DNA from: Anniella stebbinsi
Taxonomy: Eukaryota > Chordata > Lepidosauria > Squamata > Anniellidae
NCBI GenBank assembly: GCA_029215795.1
Contig: JARDYH010000003.1
Location: 90,428,609-90,492,608 of the forward strand
Direction of reading: 5' to 3'
Length of the DNA stretch: 64,000 nucleotides
This document shows positions 34,464 to 45,654 of this stretch, piece after piece (within the stretch, counting starts at the first letter, position 1; every line of letters starts with the position of its first letter). Position numbers and translations under genes: made by a program. The notes under the pieces were generated by a model. That model had not been told where the DNA came from. It did not search any database and worked only from the letters and a program-made list of their open reading frames with translations.

Positions 34464-34970
34464 ATAAAGATGTGGCCATCAGACACATCATACAATAACA
34501 ATGTGCTATTTAACAACTTAGTGTGAGGTAAATTATTTATAGCATAAAAGCAAATGCCTTCTGGGTTTGTGCTTCTGTTTGATCCAATATTGAGGAGTTT
34601 TTGCCTCAATGCCAAAGCAAGAGTAGATCCTCTTAAATGGCAGGAATAGTCATCATGTGGTGTACTCTGGGTGGAGGGTGGAGGTGTGTAGGTAAACACA
34701 GTTGCCATTGGGCTTCCAGAATACAGTGCTTTTATATGTTCCTCATAAAGTTGTACTGTGATGTCTAGAAAGTGAACTTGTTTTATTGAAAGAATTAGGC
34801 TTAGGCTGATAGTGGGATGGAAGGCGCTGAGGTACTGGTGGTCTTTCTCTTGGACAGGGGTCCCTAACTTTGTTTTAGACCTGTGGGCACATTTGGGAAT
34901 TTGAGAAACCTCTGCAAGTGCCACCACAAAATGGCTCCCACAGTGGATGTGATTAATGGCTGCCATGGGG
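33690..34970. other. unassigned sequence with (TTA)n
   Basis: A GTT/ATT-rich microsatellite lies at about 34416-34462. No supported gene. The frame crossing 34457-35059 is a composite of flank and MITE. Confidence 0.4.
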
Positions 34971-34978
34971 GCCTGGAT

Positions 34979-35297
34979 TAGGCTGACCATATGAAAAGGA
35001 GGACAGGACCCATGTAACTTTAACAGTTGTAGAGAAAAGGGAATTTCAGCCAGTGTCATTTGTATGCAATTAGTTCCTGGTGAAATTCCCTCTTCATCAG
35101 AACAGTTAAAGTTGCAGGTACTATACTAGAGTGACCATATACAAAAGAAGGCAGGCCCCCTGCAAGTTTAACCGTTGTGATGAAGAGGGAATTTCACCAG
35201 GAACTAATTGCATACAAATGACACTGGCTGAAATTCCCTTTTCTCTACAATTGTTAAAGTTACATGAGCCCTGTCTCCTTTTCATAGGGTCAGCCTA
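34979..35297. mobile_element. dimeric hAT-like MITE, copy 5
   Basis: CCATATG subfamily, perfect 8-bp duplication GCCTGGAT (34971-34978 and 35298-35305). The right end has CATAGGGTCAGCCTA, a point change and a small deletion relative to the left arm. Confidence 0.9.
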
Positions 35298-35414
35298 GCC
35301 TGGATCGTCAAAAGAAATGGGGTGGGGAAAAGTAATACTGAGGCTAGAGACTGGAATGAAGGGGGAAATCACAAAGGAAAGGGGTAGAGGGGAAATAAAG
35401 AGTGAGGCTAGAGG

Positions 35415-35734
35415 TAGGCTGACCATATGAAAAGGAGGACAGGGCTCATGTAACTTTAACAGTTGTAGAGAAAAGGGAATTTCAGCCAGTGTCATTTGTA
35501 TGCAATTAGTTCCTGGTGAAATTCCCTCTTCATTACAACAGTTAAAGTTGCAGGGGCCCTGCCTTCTTTTGTATATGGTCACTCTAGTATAGAGCCTGCA
35601 CCTTTAACTGTTGTGATGAAGAGGGAATTTCATCAGGAACTAATTGCATACAAATGACACTGGCTGAAATTCCCTTTTCTCTTCAACTCTTAAAGTTACA
35701 TGAGCCCTGTCCTCCTTTTCATATGGTCAGCCTA
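35415..35734. mobile_element. dimeric hAT-like MITE, copy 6
   Basis: CCATATG subfamily with intact TAGG ends. Flanks GCTAGAGG (left) and CTAGAAGC (right) share CTAGA offset by one base, so the duplication is degraded or shifted. Only 117 bp separate it from copy 5. Confidence 0.85.
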
Positions 35735-35769
35735 CTAGAAGCAAGGAGAAGAGAAACAGCAAGACAAAG

Positions 35770-36808
35770 GGTGCCTCTAGACAGCTTCTCTTCTGCGCCG
35801 CGCCGGCATCAGCAGGCGGCACGACGTGAAATTGTGCTCCTTGCGTCCTTCTACACGCAAGGAGTGTGACGGCAGGCTTTCCAGCTGCCACCGCCGCGCC
35901 CGCCAAGTGGCATTTAAGGTAAGTTTGTTTATTTTCTTCTGAGGTGGGGAAGTAGGGCAGGTGACAGGCAGGGGGAAGGTTTTTTTTTAATGTTTTATTT
36001 ATTTTACTTTAAACATGGGGTGGGGAAGTAGGGCGGGTGGTCGGTGGCGGGAAGTGATTTTAAAAAAAACTTATTTATTTATTTATTTTACTTTAAACGT
36101 GGGATGGGGAAGAAGGGGGGTTGTTTTATGTTTTATTTATTTTATGGGGAGAAGGGAGGGAGGTCTGTGGAGGGGCGGAGGTGGTCCAGCGAGCTTATGG
36201 CTCTCTGGACCACCCCCTTCCCTGCCCAGCCCATGGCGACCGATCAGTGGTCGCCATAGACTGGGCAGGCCTCCGAGAAGCTCCGGAGCAACAGCGACAG
36301 ATGGCAAAAGCAGTCATCGCGTCGCTCAATCCTAAAAAGGTGAGACTAAATGCCTGACTTTTTTAATGCGGAGCTTTGGGGCTTTGCCCCTAGATGGCTT
36401 CGGATTGGCGACAGTGTCATGTAACGCAACTGCCGCCATTCCAAAGCCAGCGTGACAGATACTGTCCATCTAGAGTAGGCTGACCAGATAAAATCCAGGT
36501 CAGGGCTCATATAACTTTAACAGTTGTAGAGAAAAGGGAATTTCAGCCAGTGTCATTTGTATGTAATTAGTTCCTGGTGAAATTCCCTCTTCATCACAAC
36601 AGTTAAAGTTGCAGGGGCCCTGCCTTCTTTTGTATATGGTCGCTCTAGTATAGTGCCTGCACCTTTAACTGTTGTGAAGAAAAGGGAGTTTCACCAGGAA
36701 CTAATTGCATACAAATGACACTGGCTGAAATTCCCTTTTCTCTACAACTGTTAAAGTTACATGAGCCCTGACCTGGATTTTATCTAGTCACCCTAATCTA
36801 GAGGCACC
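35770..36808. mobile_element. TIR DNA element (GGTGCCTCTAGA ends), interrupted by a MITE
   Basis: Perfect 12-bp inverted ends GGTGCCTCTAGA (35770-35781) and TCTAGAGGCACC (36797-36808). The right end has been split by MITE copy 7, whose target duplication ATCTAGAG falls inside this TIR. The interior has GC-rich ends and a middle of T/A- and G-rich sequence with GTAAG motifs. Its right part resembles 4990-5120. No transposase motif seen, so probably non-autonomous. Confidence 0.65.
36476..36795. mobile_element. dimeric hAT-like MITE, copy 7 (CCAGATAAAATCC subfamily)
   Basis: Ends TAGGCTGACCAGATAAAATC and TAGGGTGACTAGATAAAATC (complement). Perfect 8-bp duplication ATCTAGAG (36468-36475 and 36796-36803). 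It sits within the last bases of the TIR element at 35770-36808, so it is younger than that element. Confidence 0.9.
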
Positions 36809-37079
36809 AAAAGAGGTTGGGAAGAGAAATAGTGGGGCTGGAAATGTAGAAACAGCTAGTTAAAGGAGTATGTGGCGAGAAAGAGCAAGGCAACGCAAGA
36901 GAAAGAAAAAGACATGAGGCAGGGAAGGGAGAGAAATAGTGAGGTTAGAGACTGGCAGAGGAGTGAGAGGAAGAACGCAAAGGGGGGAGGTCTGTGTGGG
37001 CAGTACCCCCTCCCCTGCCTTCTCGCCTCACTGTCAGCAGTCAAACCCACCCTTTTGGAACTTTTGGAACTTTTAAAGT

Positions 37080-37850
37080 AAAAAATCATAGCTACAAAAT
37101 GCCCACACCTATTTTTCTGTAATTTCTAACACATAAGTACCTCAAAGCTATCTTCAATGTGGCCACGTTTCATGCTTCCATCTTTAAAAATAAAAAGTTA
37201 AAGGCGTTTCTTTCCTCATTTCTCCAAAAATACCTTGCCACTACAAGCTTGAACCTATGTTTCTGAAATTTCTCACACATCACTAACTACATGTCATCTC
37301 TAATGTGGCCACGATTCAAGGTTCTATCTTTAAAAATAAAAAAGTAGAAGGTGTAACTGTCTTTCCCCCAGTGCAACCCATTTTTCAAAAATTCTTTGCC
37401 AACAAAGGGAAGCACCTGTTTTTCTGAAATTTCAAACACATGAGTAGCAACATACCATCTGTAATGTGGCAAAGTTTCATGTGTGGATCTTTAAAAATAA
37501 AGACGTTATAGGCATTCCTGGTTTGTTAGTAAAAAAATCGTAGCCACAAACTGCCTGCACCAATCTTTCTGAAATCTTTCACACAGAAGTACCTCAAACC
37601 CACCTGCAATGTGGCCAAATTTCATGATTCTATCTTTAAAAATAAAAAAGCTATAGGCATTTATGTAACACAACACTAGGCTATGGGGAAAATAATTCAA
37701 AATGGCGTCCGATTAAAATCGGAGGTCCAATTTTCATATCGGAAATGGATCCGAAGCGATACGAGGGACGTCCAATTTTACCCGATATGAATCAGGTCAA
37801 AATCGGAAGTCCCGATACCAATATGATTTTCTTGGCCCTGCATATCCCTA
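37080..37850. mobile_element. hAT-like remnant with about 150-bp tandem repeats
   Basis: Four diverged tandem units, each with AATGTGGCCACGTTTCATG-type and ATCTTTAAAAATAAAAA motifs. The anchor TCTTTAAAAA begins at about 37181, 37327, 37488 and 37633, giving spacings of 146, 161 and 145 bp. The block ends in CCAATTTTACCCGATATGAA and CTTGGCCCTGCATATCCCTA, whose complement TAGGGATATGCAGGGCC resembles the TAGGGATGTGCAC terminus at 7035 and 58085. A left terminus was not found. Confidence 0.5.
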
Positions 37851-37859
37851 CTGTGGACC

Positions 37860-38599
37860 CATTGTATAGCTTGCATCAACATCATCGGCAGTCCTTGAAT
37901 GTTGCCAGCAATTTAGGACATAGATTGGAATAAGCAAGAGCTTTGGTTCATATTTTTCAGTTGGAAGAGCAGGGCATTATCGAAAAAGTGAGATATTGCA
38001 AAAATGAATGAAATGATATGGTATAAAATAATATGGCTGGAAAAAAAGATAAACTTTCAGGATTATATTTTAAGCTATTGTATATTGGCACAGATCTGTA
38101 GGCTTTATGGTAACTGTTGAAACAGAGCCAATTTAACCCAGCAGAGAATTTGACTTGAGCTTGTATTAAAAACGATGAAAGTTTTAAGTCTTTCTTCGGT
38201 GACAAATTTTTATTTTACTCCCATGTGGTATAACCGAACAAAGATGTAATCCTTTCCTTTTTGTGTTGCTTTAATTATCAAGTATTCTCCCTCAGCATAT
38301 ACTCTGTGCTCCAATATTTTAATTCTTGCCAGTATTATTTAGTCTTCTCCTACAGCTTCTGCTTTCTTTCCCCCAGCCCACTTTATTTTTGTAGTCAATT
38401 CTTTGATCCCAGTCTCTAATCAAAGACCTACTGCGACATAACCCCTATATCAGGCACGTTACATAAGCCCTTCTCAGGCCAAGCGCCACCACTTGAAAAA
38501 ACTGAGGGAGGGTTAAATAAAACCTTTCCCCTAGCTATGAGGGGGAAAGGTTTAATTCAGGATCTTCTTGTAAATTAAACAAAACTGTGAGTACAATCT

Positions 38600-38640
<41 letters not shown>

Positions 38641-39028
38641 AATAACGGTAGTGCAGGTAAATAAGGCCAAGCTGACACGTGGTATTTGGTAGCTAACAAA
38701 ATAATAAGTTTATTTTAGTTAACAAAGTTTTAATTCAGAATATAATATCTTCAAACTTGCCTACAATAAATTCTCCACACTAATCTTAAATCCCTACAAA
38801 ACTAAACTCCTCTCACTCCACAAACACCAATCCCTCCAAACTCCTAACACACACTCCACACCACTCTAACCACCTCAAACTCTCTTCAGTCACACTTTAA
38901 ATACTCCTCCCCCACCCTACCTATTACCTCATAAATCACACCCACTCAGTTCAACATTCCATACTTACCGGATATACTAAACCAAACATATACAAGATAA
39001 ACACTTGTGGGGTTATGCCACACCTGCC
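37860..39028. other. unassigned sequence with hairpin and (TG)n
   Basis: Contains a short hairpin (AAACCTTTCCCC at about 38520 with GGGGAAAGGTTT ending about 38553) and a (TG)n microsatellite at 38601-38638. No supported gene. Confidence 0.4.
38601..38638. repeat. (TG)n microsatellite
   Basis: About 19 TG dinucleotides without interruption. Confidence 0.9.
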
Positions 39029-39031
39029 TTA

Positions 39032-39598
39032 GGGCCGATCTACACAGTCCTTTGGAACGTTTTAAAAAGTATTTTAAAACGTTCCAAATAGGTGCGTTCT
39101 AAAACGTCTTAGGCCACATTACTGAGTACTCACATTACAGGAGAAAAATTCTTCAGTCTTTAAAGCGGTGTATGTGGTCACACACTCTTCTGCCCTGTCT
39201 CTTTCTCTTTCGTTTTTACAATGAGTTTAGGGCAAATTGTGGGCATTGTAGTTCAGTCACCCACTTCCTCCTTTGTTCCTCTGTCATTCCCTAGTGAGTA
39301 TAGGGCTAAGAATTGTGGGTGTTGTAGTTCACTAGCCCACTTCCTCTTTCTTCCCCACCAATCAACTGCTAAGCATTTGGGCGCCGGTCAACGAAGTACT
39401 GCCCCCAGGAACCACAAACGGTAAGGAAGGACACATTATTTTACTTAAAACGATTTATTAAAAGTGAAACCGTTGTATATAACTGAAGTGAGTTTTAAAA
39501 AACCTCAGATATACAACGTTATAGGGAGTGCGTCATGTGGCCCAAAGAGTTTTCATAACCCTTATAAAATGTCAAAAACCTCGTATGTAGATCGGCCC
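39032..39598. mobile_element. Harbinger-like TIR element, copy 1
   Basis: Ends GGGCCGATCTACA on both sides (right end TGTAGATCGGCCC with one mismatch), flanked by TTA (39029-39031 and 39599-39601). A 17-bp perfect palindrome (39051-39067 and 39072-39088, core GGAACGTTTTAAAA) lies just inside the left end. The 3-bp TTA duplication suits PIF-Harbinger. It has GTTGTAGTTCA-type internal duplicates and no transposase motif. A second copy is at 51206-51710 in the same orientation. Confidence 0.7.
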
Positions 39599-40261
39599 TT
39601 AGTCTTACCATACAAATGTCTCTATCAAATTCTCTTCTTTCTTCTACTAGGTCACCACTGTTATCAAGAATATTGCTCCCATACACTAAATTATGTTTTC
39701 TTTGTATGTCTGTACTTGGAACTTTCCCCTTTTGGGGGAAAACATAGCTTAGGGGAGGGGCAACGCTGAGCAGAAAAAATGGTACAGATGCAATGGTACA
39801 GACAAAAAAAGTCCTACAACCCCAGTATTCCCCAGCCAACCATGTAGGTTTTTTTCTTTCTAAGCAAAAAGAAAAAAATGCATCCTAAAATAGGCAGCCC
39901 TTTCCCACCATTCTCCAGTCAAAAGAACTATTTCTGCTAGTGCTTTTGTTTTGGCTTTGTTTTAAATCACAGGGGGGAAATACATGTGACTAAGAGCTTT
40001 TTTATATTAGCAATTTAGCACATGCTCATGATTGACCGCTCATGGAAGTTTATGGGTCATTTACATGGTGTCATGAACGTTCAGGATGTCTCTCATGGCA
40101 TCCTTCAGAAATTCTGCCATGAAAAGAACTACTTTTAAAGTGGTAATCGCTGGGAAAAGGGGATCCTCTGCCACTAGATAGTACTGTCTCAATAGAAGTG
40201 AATGGAGGGGAAGTATTCAATTAAAACCATGTGGTCACCCCTCTCTGTCCATGTAATGCAG

Positions 40262-40352
40262 CCCATAACAAGTGCTCAGAGAGCTTCGGCTATGGGGCGG
40301 TATATAAGTGTAATAAAAAATAAATAATAATAATAATAATAATAATAATAAG
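40262..40352 (+). mobile_element. LINE 3' terminus with (AAT)n
   Basis: GAGAGCTTCGGCTATGGGGC and GGTATATAAGTGTAATAAA followed by an AAT tail (40323-40352). This is the plus-strand form of the terminal block at 12352 and 15290. Only the last part of the 3' UTR is present. Confidence 0.7.
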
Positions 40353-40898
40353 CAGGAAGCAAAACTGCCCTGGTAAGCAATGTGATTTCCCCTAAATGGC
40401 ACATGCATTCTGAAGAAGTACTCAGGTGCAATCACATAAAAGTAAATGAACATGAGAATTCAATGTAAAAAAGCCATTATAATGGGCTCCAGCCTTAAAG
40501 GCGGCCTTAAAGTAATTTTAAATCAAATAAATAAATAAATAATGCCTGTCATCTGGCCTCCAAACATCCTGCACTCAGCTTTAGCACTCCTGTATCAAAA
40601 CCATCTCCATGGAGGAGGCAATCCTATGGCAAGAGCCTGGCAGGGTGGGAGGAATGACACGAGACATATTTTTTTAGCCCGTCTATCCTCTAGAAAGGCA
40701 TTTTATATTTGCCTCTGAGCTGTCTAACTCATCATCTGCCTCGCTGGGGTTGGAGACAGGCGCTGAGAAGCCTTTGGATACACTGGAGCCACAGTCTCCC
40801 CTCACCCTGCCCACTGGCCTGGCCCCAACACACCCATTTCCTCCCCTCCAACGGTTGCAACCTCAAGCTTCATAGAGGGAGCCAGTGTGTGTGTGCGT

Positions 40899-40902
<4 letters not shown>

Positions 40903-40937
<35 letters not shown>
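40903..40937. repeat. (GA)n microsatellite
   Basis: Uninterrupted GA dinucleotides preceded by a short GT run. Frames across it are artefacts. Confidence 0.9.
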
Positions 40938-40939
<2 letters not shown>

Positions 40940-41037
40940 GGATCTCTCCCTACAAGTTTGGAGCTTTGTCTCCAGCCTCAGAGGAGAAGATGACCCCCTC
41001 AGAAGCTGTCTGAAAAGCCATAGGATTGCTTTCTTAA

Positions 41038-41137
41038 AGGTGCAATCCCATGCTTGTTTAGACAGAAAGAAGCCCCACAACTCCCAGGATTCCCCAGCCA
41101 ACCGTATTTTCTTATGAACATGCATAGGAATGTGCCT
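41038..41137. mobile_element. Harbinger-like MITE (GCAATCCTATGCATG ends), copy 2
   Basis: Ends AGGTGCAATCCCATGCTTGT and complement AGGCACATTCCTATGCATGT, with TAA on both sides (41035-41037 and 41138-41140). Shorter than copy 1 because the centre is reduced to one arm of CCCAGGATTCCCCAGCC. Confidence 0.65.
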
Positions 41138-41739
41138 TAAGCCTCAGTTCCATTGTTTTTTCAAATTCAATTCCAATCTAGCTTTGCTGGCCCATCCAAA
41201 CAAGATATAACCACTTTTGCCAACATTTCTATAAATAATGTGACTCTTCCAAAGTAGATTAATGTCAAGTACATTCACTGTTTGTGTAAAAGCTTTGCTA
41301 AGCAACAACACCATATGGAAGCCACAATGAGATTAGTGTTTCTATATGTCCGTAGTCTCTCTTTCATCCCTAAAAGCTATGCATTGTTTTTGTCTTTTTC
41401 TGTAGGTCAAAGGCAAAATGGGCAGTATTTAAACTGTATGGCAATGAAAGCTACTCTCACCCTTTTCCTTAACGTAGCACCAGCTGCATATTCCCTCCAA
41501 ATGATTTTTCCAAACATTGTTTCAGCAATACATTATAGATGAGAAATAGCTCAGTCCCTTTGCCAACGCTACCTAGGTACAGCTGCCCATGTTCAAGCCT
41601 CCCTGTTCTGAGTCATAAGCAATGCGTATGTTTGAAATGTTCAGTGCCTTATCACCTCTCTACCTAATTAGAAACCTGGTTATAGGCAATATGGATCCAG
41701 CATTTTGGCAAGCTGTAGAATCAACAGTGCTGAAAAGAA

Positions 41740-41965
41740 AAAAAGAACACACACACACACACTGCTTCAAATAGTGGTGACAAAAGATGAAGTTATCAAC
41801 TTTATTGATAAATTGAAAGCAAATAAATTACTGGGCCTGGATGGTATCCATCCTAGAGTTCTCAAAGAACTCAAATATCAAATTGCTGATCTAACCAAAG
41901 TATGCAACATGTCCCTAATATCAGCCTCTGTACCAGAGACTGGAGGGTGACCAGTGTAGCATCTA
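41740..41965 (+). mobile_element. CR1-like LINE reverse transcriptase N-terminal fragment
   Basis: Plus-strand translation VTKDEVINFIDKLKANKLLG, then LDGIHPRVLKELKYQIADL and SVPETG. This corresponds to the start of the CR1-type reverse transcriptase domain, where the family has PGPDGIHPRVLKEL followed by xVPExW. It is truncated at both ends, and a SINE fragment begins directly after it. A microsatellite (AC)n lies at about 41748-41762. Confidence 0.7.
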
Positions 41966-41973
41966 CTTTAAAG

Positions 41974-42032
41974 AGAGCCAGTGTGGTGTAGTGGCTAAAA
42001 TGTTGGACTGGGAGTCAGGAGATCCGGGTACT
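41974..42032 (+). mobile_element. tRNA-derived SINE head fragment
   Basis: GCCAGTGTGGTGTAGTGGCT, then GTTGGACTGGGAGTCAGGAG and ATCCGGGT match the head of the SINE at 145-392 in the opposite orientation. It is cut immediately after the box B start, where LINE 3' UTR sequence begins. Confidence 0.65.
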
Positions 42033-42290
42033 AGCTAGTCCCCACTTGGAGGAGGCTATCAATGGCTACTAGTCCTGATAACAATGTGCTACCTCCAGTA
42101 TTAGAGGCAGTAAGCCTATATACACCGGTTGCTGGGGAACATGGGTGGGAAGGTGTTGTCCTGCTTGCGAGTTCCCAGACAAAAGTTGGTTGGCCACTCT
42201 ATGAACAGAATACTGGGCTAGAATGGACTTTTGGTCTGACCCAGCATGACTCTTCTTGTGTTCTTAAGTTTCCAATTAAATTCTTAGACA
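42033..42290 (+). mobile_element. CR1-like LINE 3' UTR fragment
   Basis: ATCAATGGCTACTAGTCCTG, TTGGTTGGCCACTCTATGAA and GGGCTAGAATGGACTTTTGG follow the order of the 3' end seen, more degraded and in reverse, at 5365-5480. It may be the continuation of the LINE at 41740-41965, separated from it by the SINE head. Confidence 0.55.
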
Positions 42291-42319
42291 TTTTACATGA
42301 AACCTTTCCCTGGAGTGTT

Positions 42320-42660
42320 TTATAGTGTTTTAATGGTTGGGAATGTGGGATAGGGCCTTATTTGTAGCAGTACCCTATTTGTGGAACTACCCTGGGGAGC
42401 TTAGATTGGCTCCTTCCTTGTTTGATTTTAGTTGGGGCATTAAACCACTTTTGTTCTACATGGCAGATTATATATAAATGTAATTTATGTGCTCTGTTTT
42501 GAAATACGTTTTCACCTGATTTAATTGTTCAGTGTGTTATTTATTATTGTTTTATGTGTTTGAGTTTCTGTGTCACCTTTGCCACCTTTTTTTAGAGCTG
42601 AAAGGCAACAAATGAAACATTTTATAAGTAAATATATAAATATTATGGTTGTCATTTAAA
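42320..42660 (+). mobile_element. L2-type LINE 3' fragment
   Basis: GGAACTACCCTGGGGAGCTT and AGATTGGCTCCTTCCTTG translate in the plus direction to a degraded LWNxPGELRLAPSL pattern, matching the LWNDLP...LAPxL C-terminus of L2-type ORF2. A TA-rich 3' UTR follows. Confidence 0.5.
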
Positions 42661-42869
42661 TATGGCGGAATGTCCAATACCACCACCAGAACACACAGTG
42701 ACCTAATCTCTGTGCATAGCACTTTAGGTTGGAATCCTATTCACACTTACATGGGAGTACATCCCTTTTCACAAAATGTGGTTTACTTCTGAGTAGATAT
42801 TATAGGACTACACTGTGAGACACCTTGGCACGCACACGTCTCTCTGGTCTTTCCGCAACCAACATAATG

Positions 42870-43370
42870 TTGCCATGTAATATCTCAAAGGCAGGCCTTC
42901 TTGGTGGTGGTACACATAATATCTCAAAGGAAGGCCTTCTTGATGGTGGTGCACACCCTCTGGAAAACCCTCCCTTGTGCAATTTGGGAGGCAGAAAATG
43001 CATGTTTCAAATGCCTCCTGAAAATGCAGTTGTTCTCCCAGGCTTTCTCTGGCTTGTAATTATCTGCAATTAATCATATGCTGCTCCTTCTATTGGAGGC
43101 TGTTGGTTCCAACGTCAGGTTCAGCACTTTGAATAGCCCCTTTACAGTTCTGACTGATTCTGGCTGAAACCCAGAGTGGATTCATCGCCCCATGACATTT
43201 GAGCCTCCAGCATCCATTGCATCTTGCTGTTCCTTACATTGTTTGTATTGTTATTGTAGTTGGAATTGTTTTTAATAATGTATTTTTAATATTTACATTT
43301 GAACTGCTTAGAGATATTATTATATGAAGTGATATATAAGTATTACTAATCAATCAATCAATAAATGATG
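42870..43370 (+). mobile_element. L2-type LINE 3' fragment split by a hAT-like element
   Basis: CTCTGGAAAACCCTCCCTTG translates to a LWKTLP pattern followed by FKCLLKMQLFSQAF, the usual end of L2-type ORF2. The block GGTGGTGGTACACATAATAT/GATGGTGGTGCACACC is a short internal duplication. The 3' UTR continues after the insertion at 43091-43219 into TTTGAACTGCTTAGAG and a CAAT-rich tail. Confidence 0.5.
43091..43219. mobile_element. small hAT-like element (CAGTGGAGGCTG family), copy 2
   Basis: Left end TATTGGAGGCTGTTGGTTCC (first bases mutated from CAGTGG) and complement of the right end CAATGGATGCTGGAGGCTC. The interior CAGCACTTTGAATAGCCCC and CTGGCTGAAACCCAGAGTGG matches copies 1 and 3. About half of the left arm is missing. 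The flanking target duplication is degraded. Confidence 0.55.
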
Positions 43371-44004
43371 ACACAACAGGATTTCACATTTATTGCAAAT
43401 TCATGTAGCGCTAATGCAAGGATGTGTTTGTTCACTTAGGGCCTGTAACATTTTGAACCCTGGTTCTGATGCCAAAAGGCAAAGTAATTGTGCAACTACC
43501 TGTGAAAAATAAATGCATATCATACTAGTTATGAAAGGCTGCGTCCATGGGTCTACTCTGTGTAAGACTAACATGGGATACAACCCAAAGGACCCATGCA
43601 TGTACAAATCAAAGCCTTTTATTTCCAAAAGTAGGTAGGTAGTGTGCTTGTGTGTTTGGGATGGGAGGTGCTGCAGTTTATATGAGCATGAACTTTCATA
43701 ACTGACATGTTACTGACATAACTTGATATGAGAACCAGAGTACACCAGTCAAGCATGTTGTTTGGAAGGCCTCACCTCATCAATTGCTGTGCAGTAGATA
43801 TAATTCAGGCCTCCTGATGGTGCAGGGCCAACACAGAGATTTCTATTAGGATCCACAGAGTATTGCTTACCTCCACCACCTCAACACACACAGCACACAT
43901 AATTGTGCCAGGGCATTACAAGGCATGGGAGGTTTGTCTGCAGCTCTCGTATACTCATCTAGTCCTTCCCCTTTGCACAATGCAGATTGGAAGAGAAGTT
44001 TCAT

Positions 44005-44075
44005 ACACGTCACCTTGGGCTCCTTGGAGGACAAGGCAGGATATAAATGTGACAAATAAATAAATGCATTACCTG
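44005..44075 (+). mobile_element. SINE tail fragment
   Basis: GGCTCCTTGGAGGACAAGGC and AGGATATAAATGTGACAAAT with an AAAT tail match the 3' part of the SINE at 145-392 read on its own sense strand. Confidence 0.55.
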
Positions 44076-44336
44076 CAGAAATTTTGTTCCAGCCTTTTGG
44101 CTTTTCTTACAATAGACAAAAAGCAGCCTTTTGACATTAGCTTTTATTTAATATGCACAGCAGGAAACTTAATGTTCTGAAAGCTGCAAAGATAGCCCTG
44201 GCCACCCAGCCTTTCTCCTTCCTCTCCAAAAAGAGTAAGGAAACTGGGCAGCCATGTATCCTCTTTTACAGAGGATAATCCTCTGTTTGAAGAGCTGCCA
44301 GAGGAAAGTCCTCTGTTTGAAAGCATCCTCTATTTG

Positions 44337-44575
44337 CAGGGCCAGCCCTCCCATGAGGCAGGGTGAATCCCCCACCTCAGGCGGCATATCCAGAAGGACA
44401 GAAGACTGTGCCCGTCCCCTGCCCATTATCTCACTCTAAGGACTCCTCGGAGCAAGGCATCCAGCAAATGGCTGCACCAGAGAGCCCCACCTGCTGTCAG
44501 TGGGGTTGGGGGGAGAAGAGAGGGTAGCAGCACATCCTCCCGCCTCAGCTGGTGGGAGGTCTTACACCAGCCCTG
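44337..44575. mobile_element. hAT-like element, GGCCAGCCCT family
   Basis: Ends CAGGGCCAGCCCTCCCATGA and complement CAGGGCTGGTGTAAGACCTC. Flanks TCTATTTG (44329-44336) and TCTATTTT (44576-44583) agree at 7 of 8 positions, supporting an 8-bp hAT-type duplication. Mirrored CTCAGGCGGC/CCGCCTCAGC lies inside. 239 bp, noncoding. A diverged relative is at 30632-30807. Confidence 0.7.
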
Positions 44576-45654
44576 TCTATTTTAGGGCTTTGCTGTCCAG
44601 TTCTGATTTAAAGATACCCAACGAACTGGTGCCCATCTACAATTAGAACCTGAGCAGCAGACTGAACAGACAGGCACACCGGTCACCTGGTCACAGATAC
44701 TGTAAGGTATACTGTATTTCTATTCAAATCATAATTTTTTTTCTTAAAAATTGCATCTATACAGATAAATCAGCATAGGCAACATGTTATGCAAATCACT
44801 GCCCTCTTTAGTCCTCAGTTTGGCAAAGCATTTCCTCTTTTTTCGGCTATTCAGAATTGTCCACCATATAAAGAAGACATAAAAAGGAGAGAAATATAGT
44901 CCATCTAGTTTTTATAGAAACTCACTAGTTTCAAATGGATTCTTCCAATTAAGCCTCCCTTAAGCAATATTAATTTTTCTTCATGTCATTGCTGAAAGTT
45001 ATTATGGAAAATGAAATCCAAATGGCATTTGGTAAGCCCTTCAGTCCATTGTTGAACAAATCTTATATGCTGTAAGGGTATGAATTTGCATGATTAAAAG
45101 GGATGAAAGATGGATATATCACTTTGTAAGGGTGGATGCGTGAAGTTTTTGGACTTTATCTGCGCCTGAATTTTCTAACTAGTTAGTTATGTTGAAGAGG
45201 AAATAAATAAAAAGGAGGGTTCATAGTATCAGACGGTGAATGCCACCAGGATTAGATTGTCGCCAAAATTGAGCCACTGAGAAACACAAATGTTTGGGGG
45301 AAACTTTACCAAAAACAAAAATCCTTAAGGGGAACGGAGCCCTAAACGGCTTTGAGACAAGTTATCTAAAGGAATATCTCCTCCCATATTAACCTACCTG
45401 GCCCTAAGGTCGTTGTCTGATGGCTTTCTCCAGGTGCCCCACACACACACACACAGTGAGGCTACAAGAGAGAGAGGGAGAGAGAGAGATGCATTTTAAC
45501 GTATGTTTTTGATGACATTTCTAAAATATAGAAGGCAGACACTGGGTCTACAATTTTGACGTGGAAGGTAGTCACTGGTGAGGAGTTCCTTAATTCTCTC
45601 TTCCTGAGGTTCTTCAGTGGACAATCCATACCCCACCTGCTTTTCACCGGGACC

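Noticed and set aside
34457..35059. 200-codon minus-strand frame
   Set aside because: It starts inside a noncoding MITE and runs into flanking sequence. No domain.
40802..41125. Serine/leucine-rich and arginine/glutamate-rich frames
   Set aside because: Produced by the (GA)n microsatellite read on either strand.
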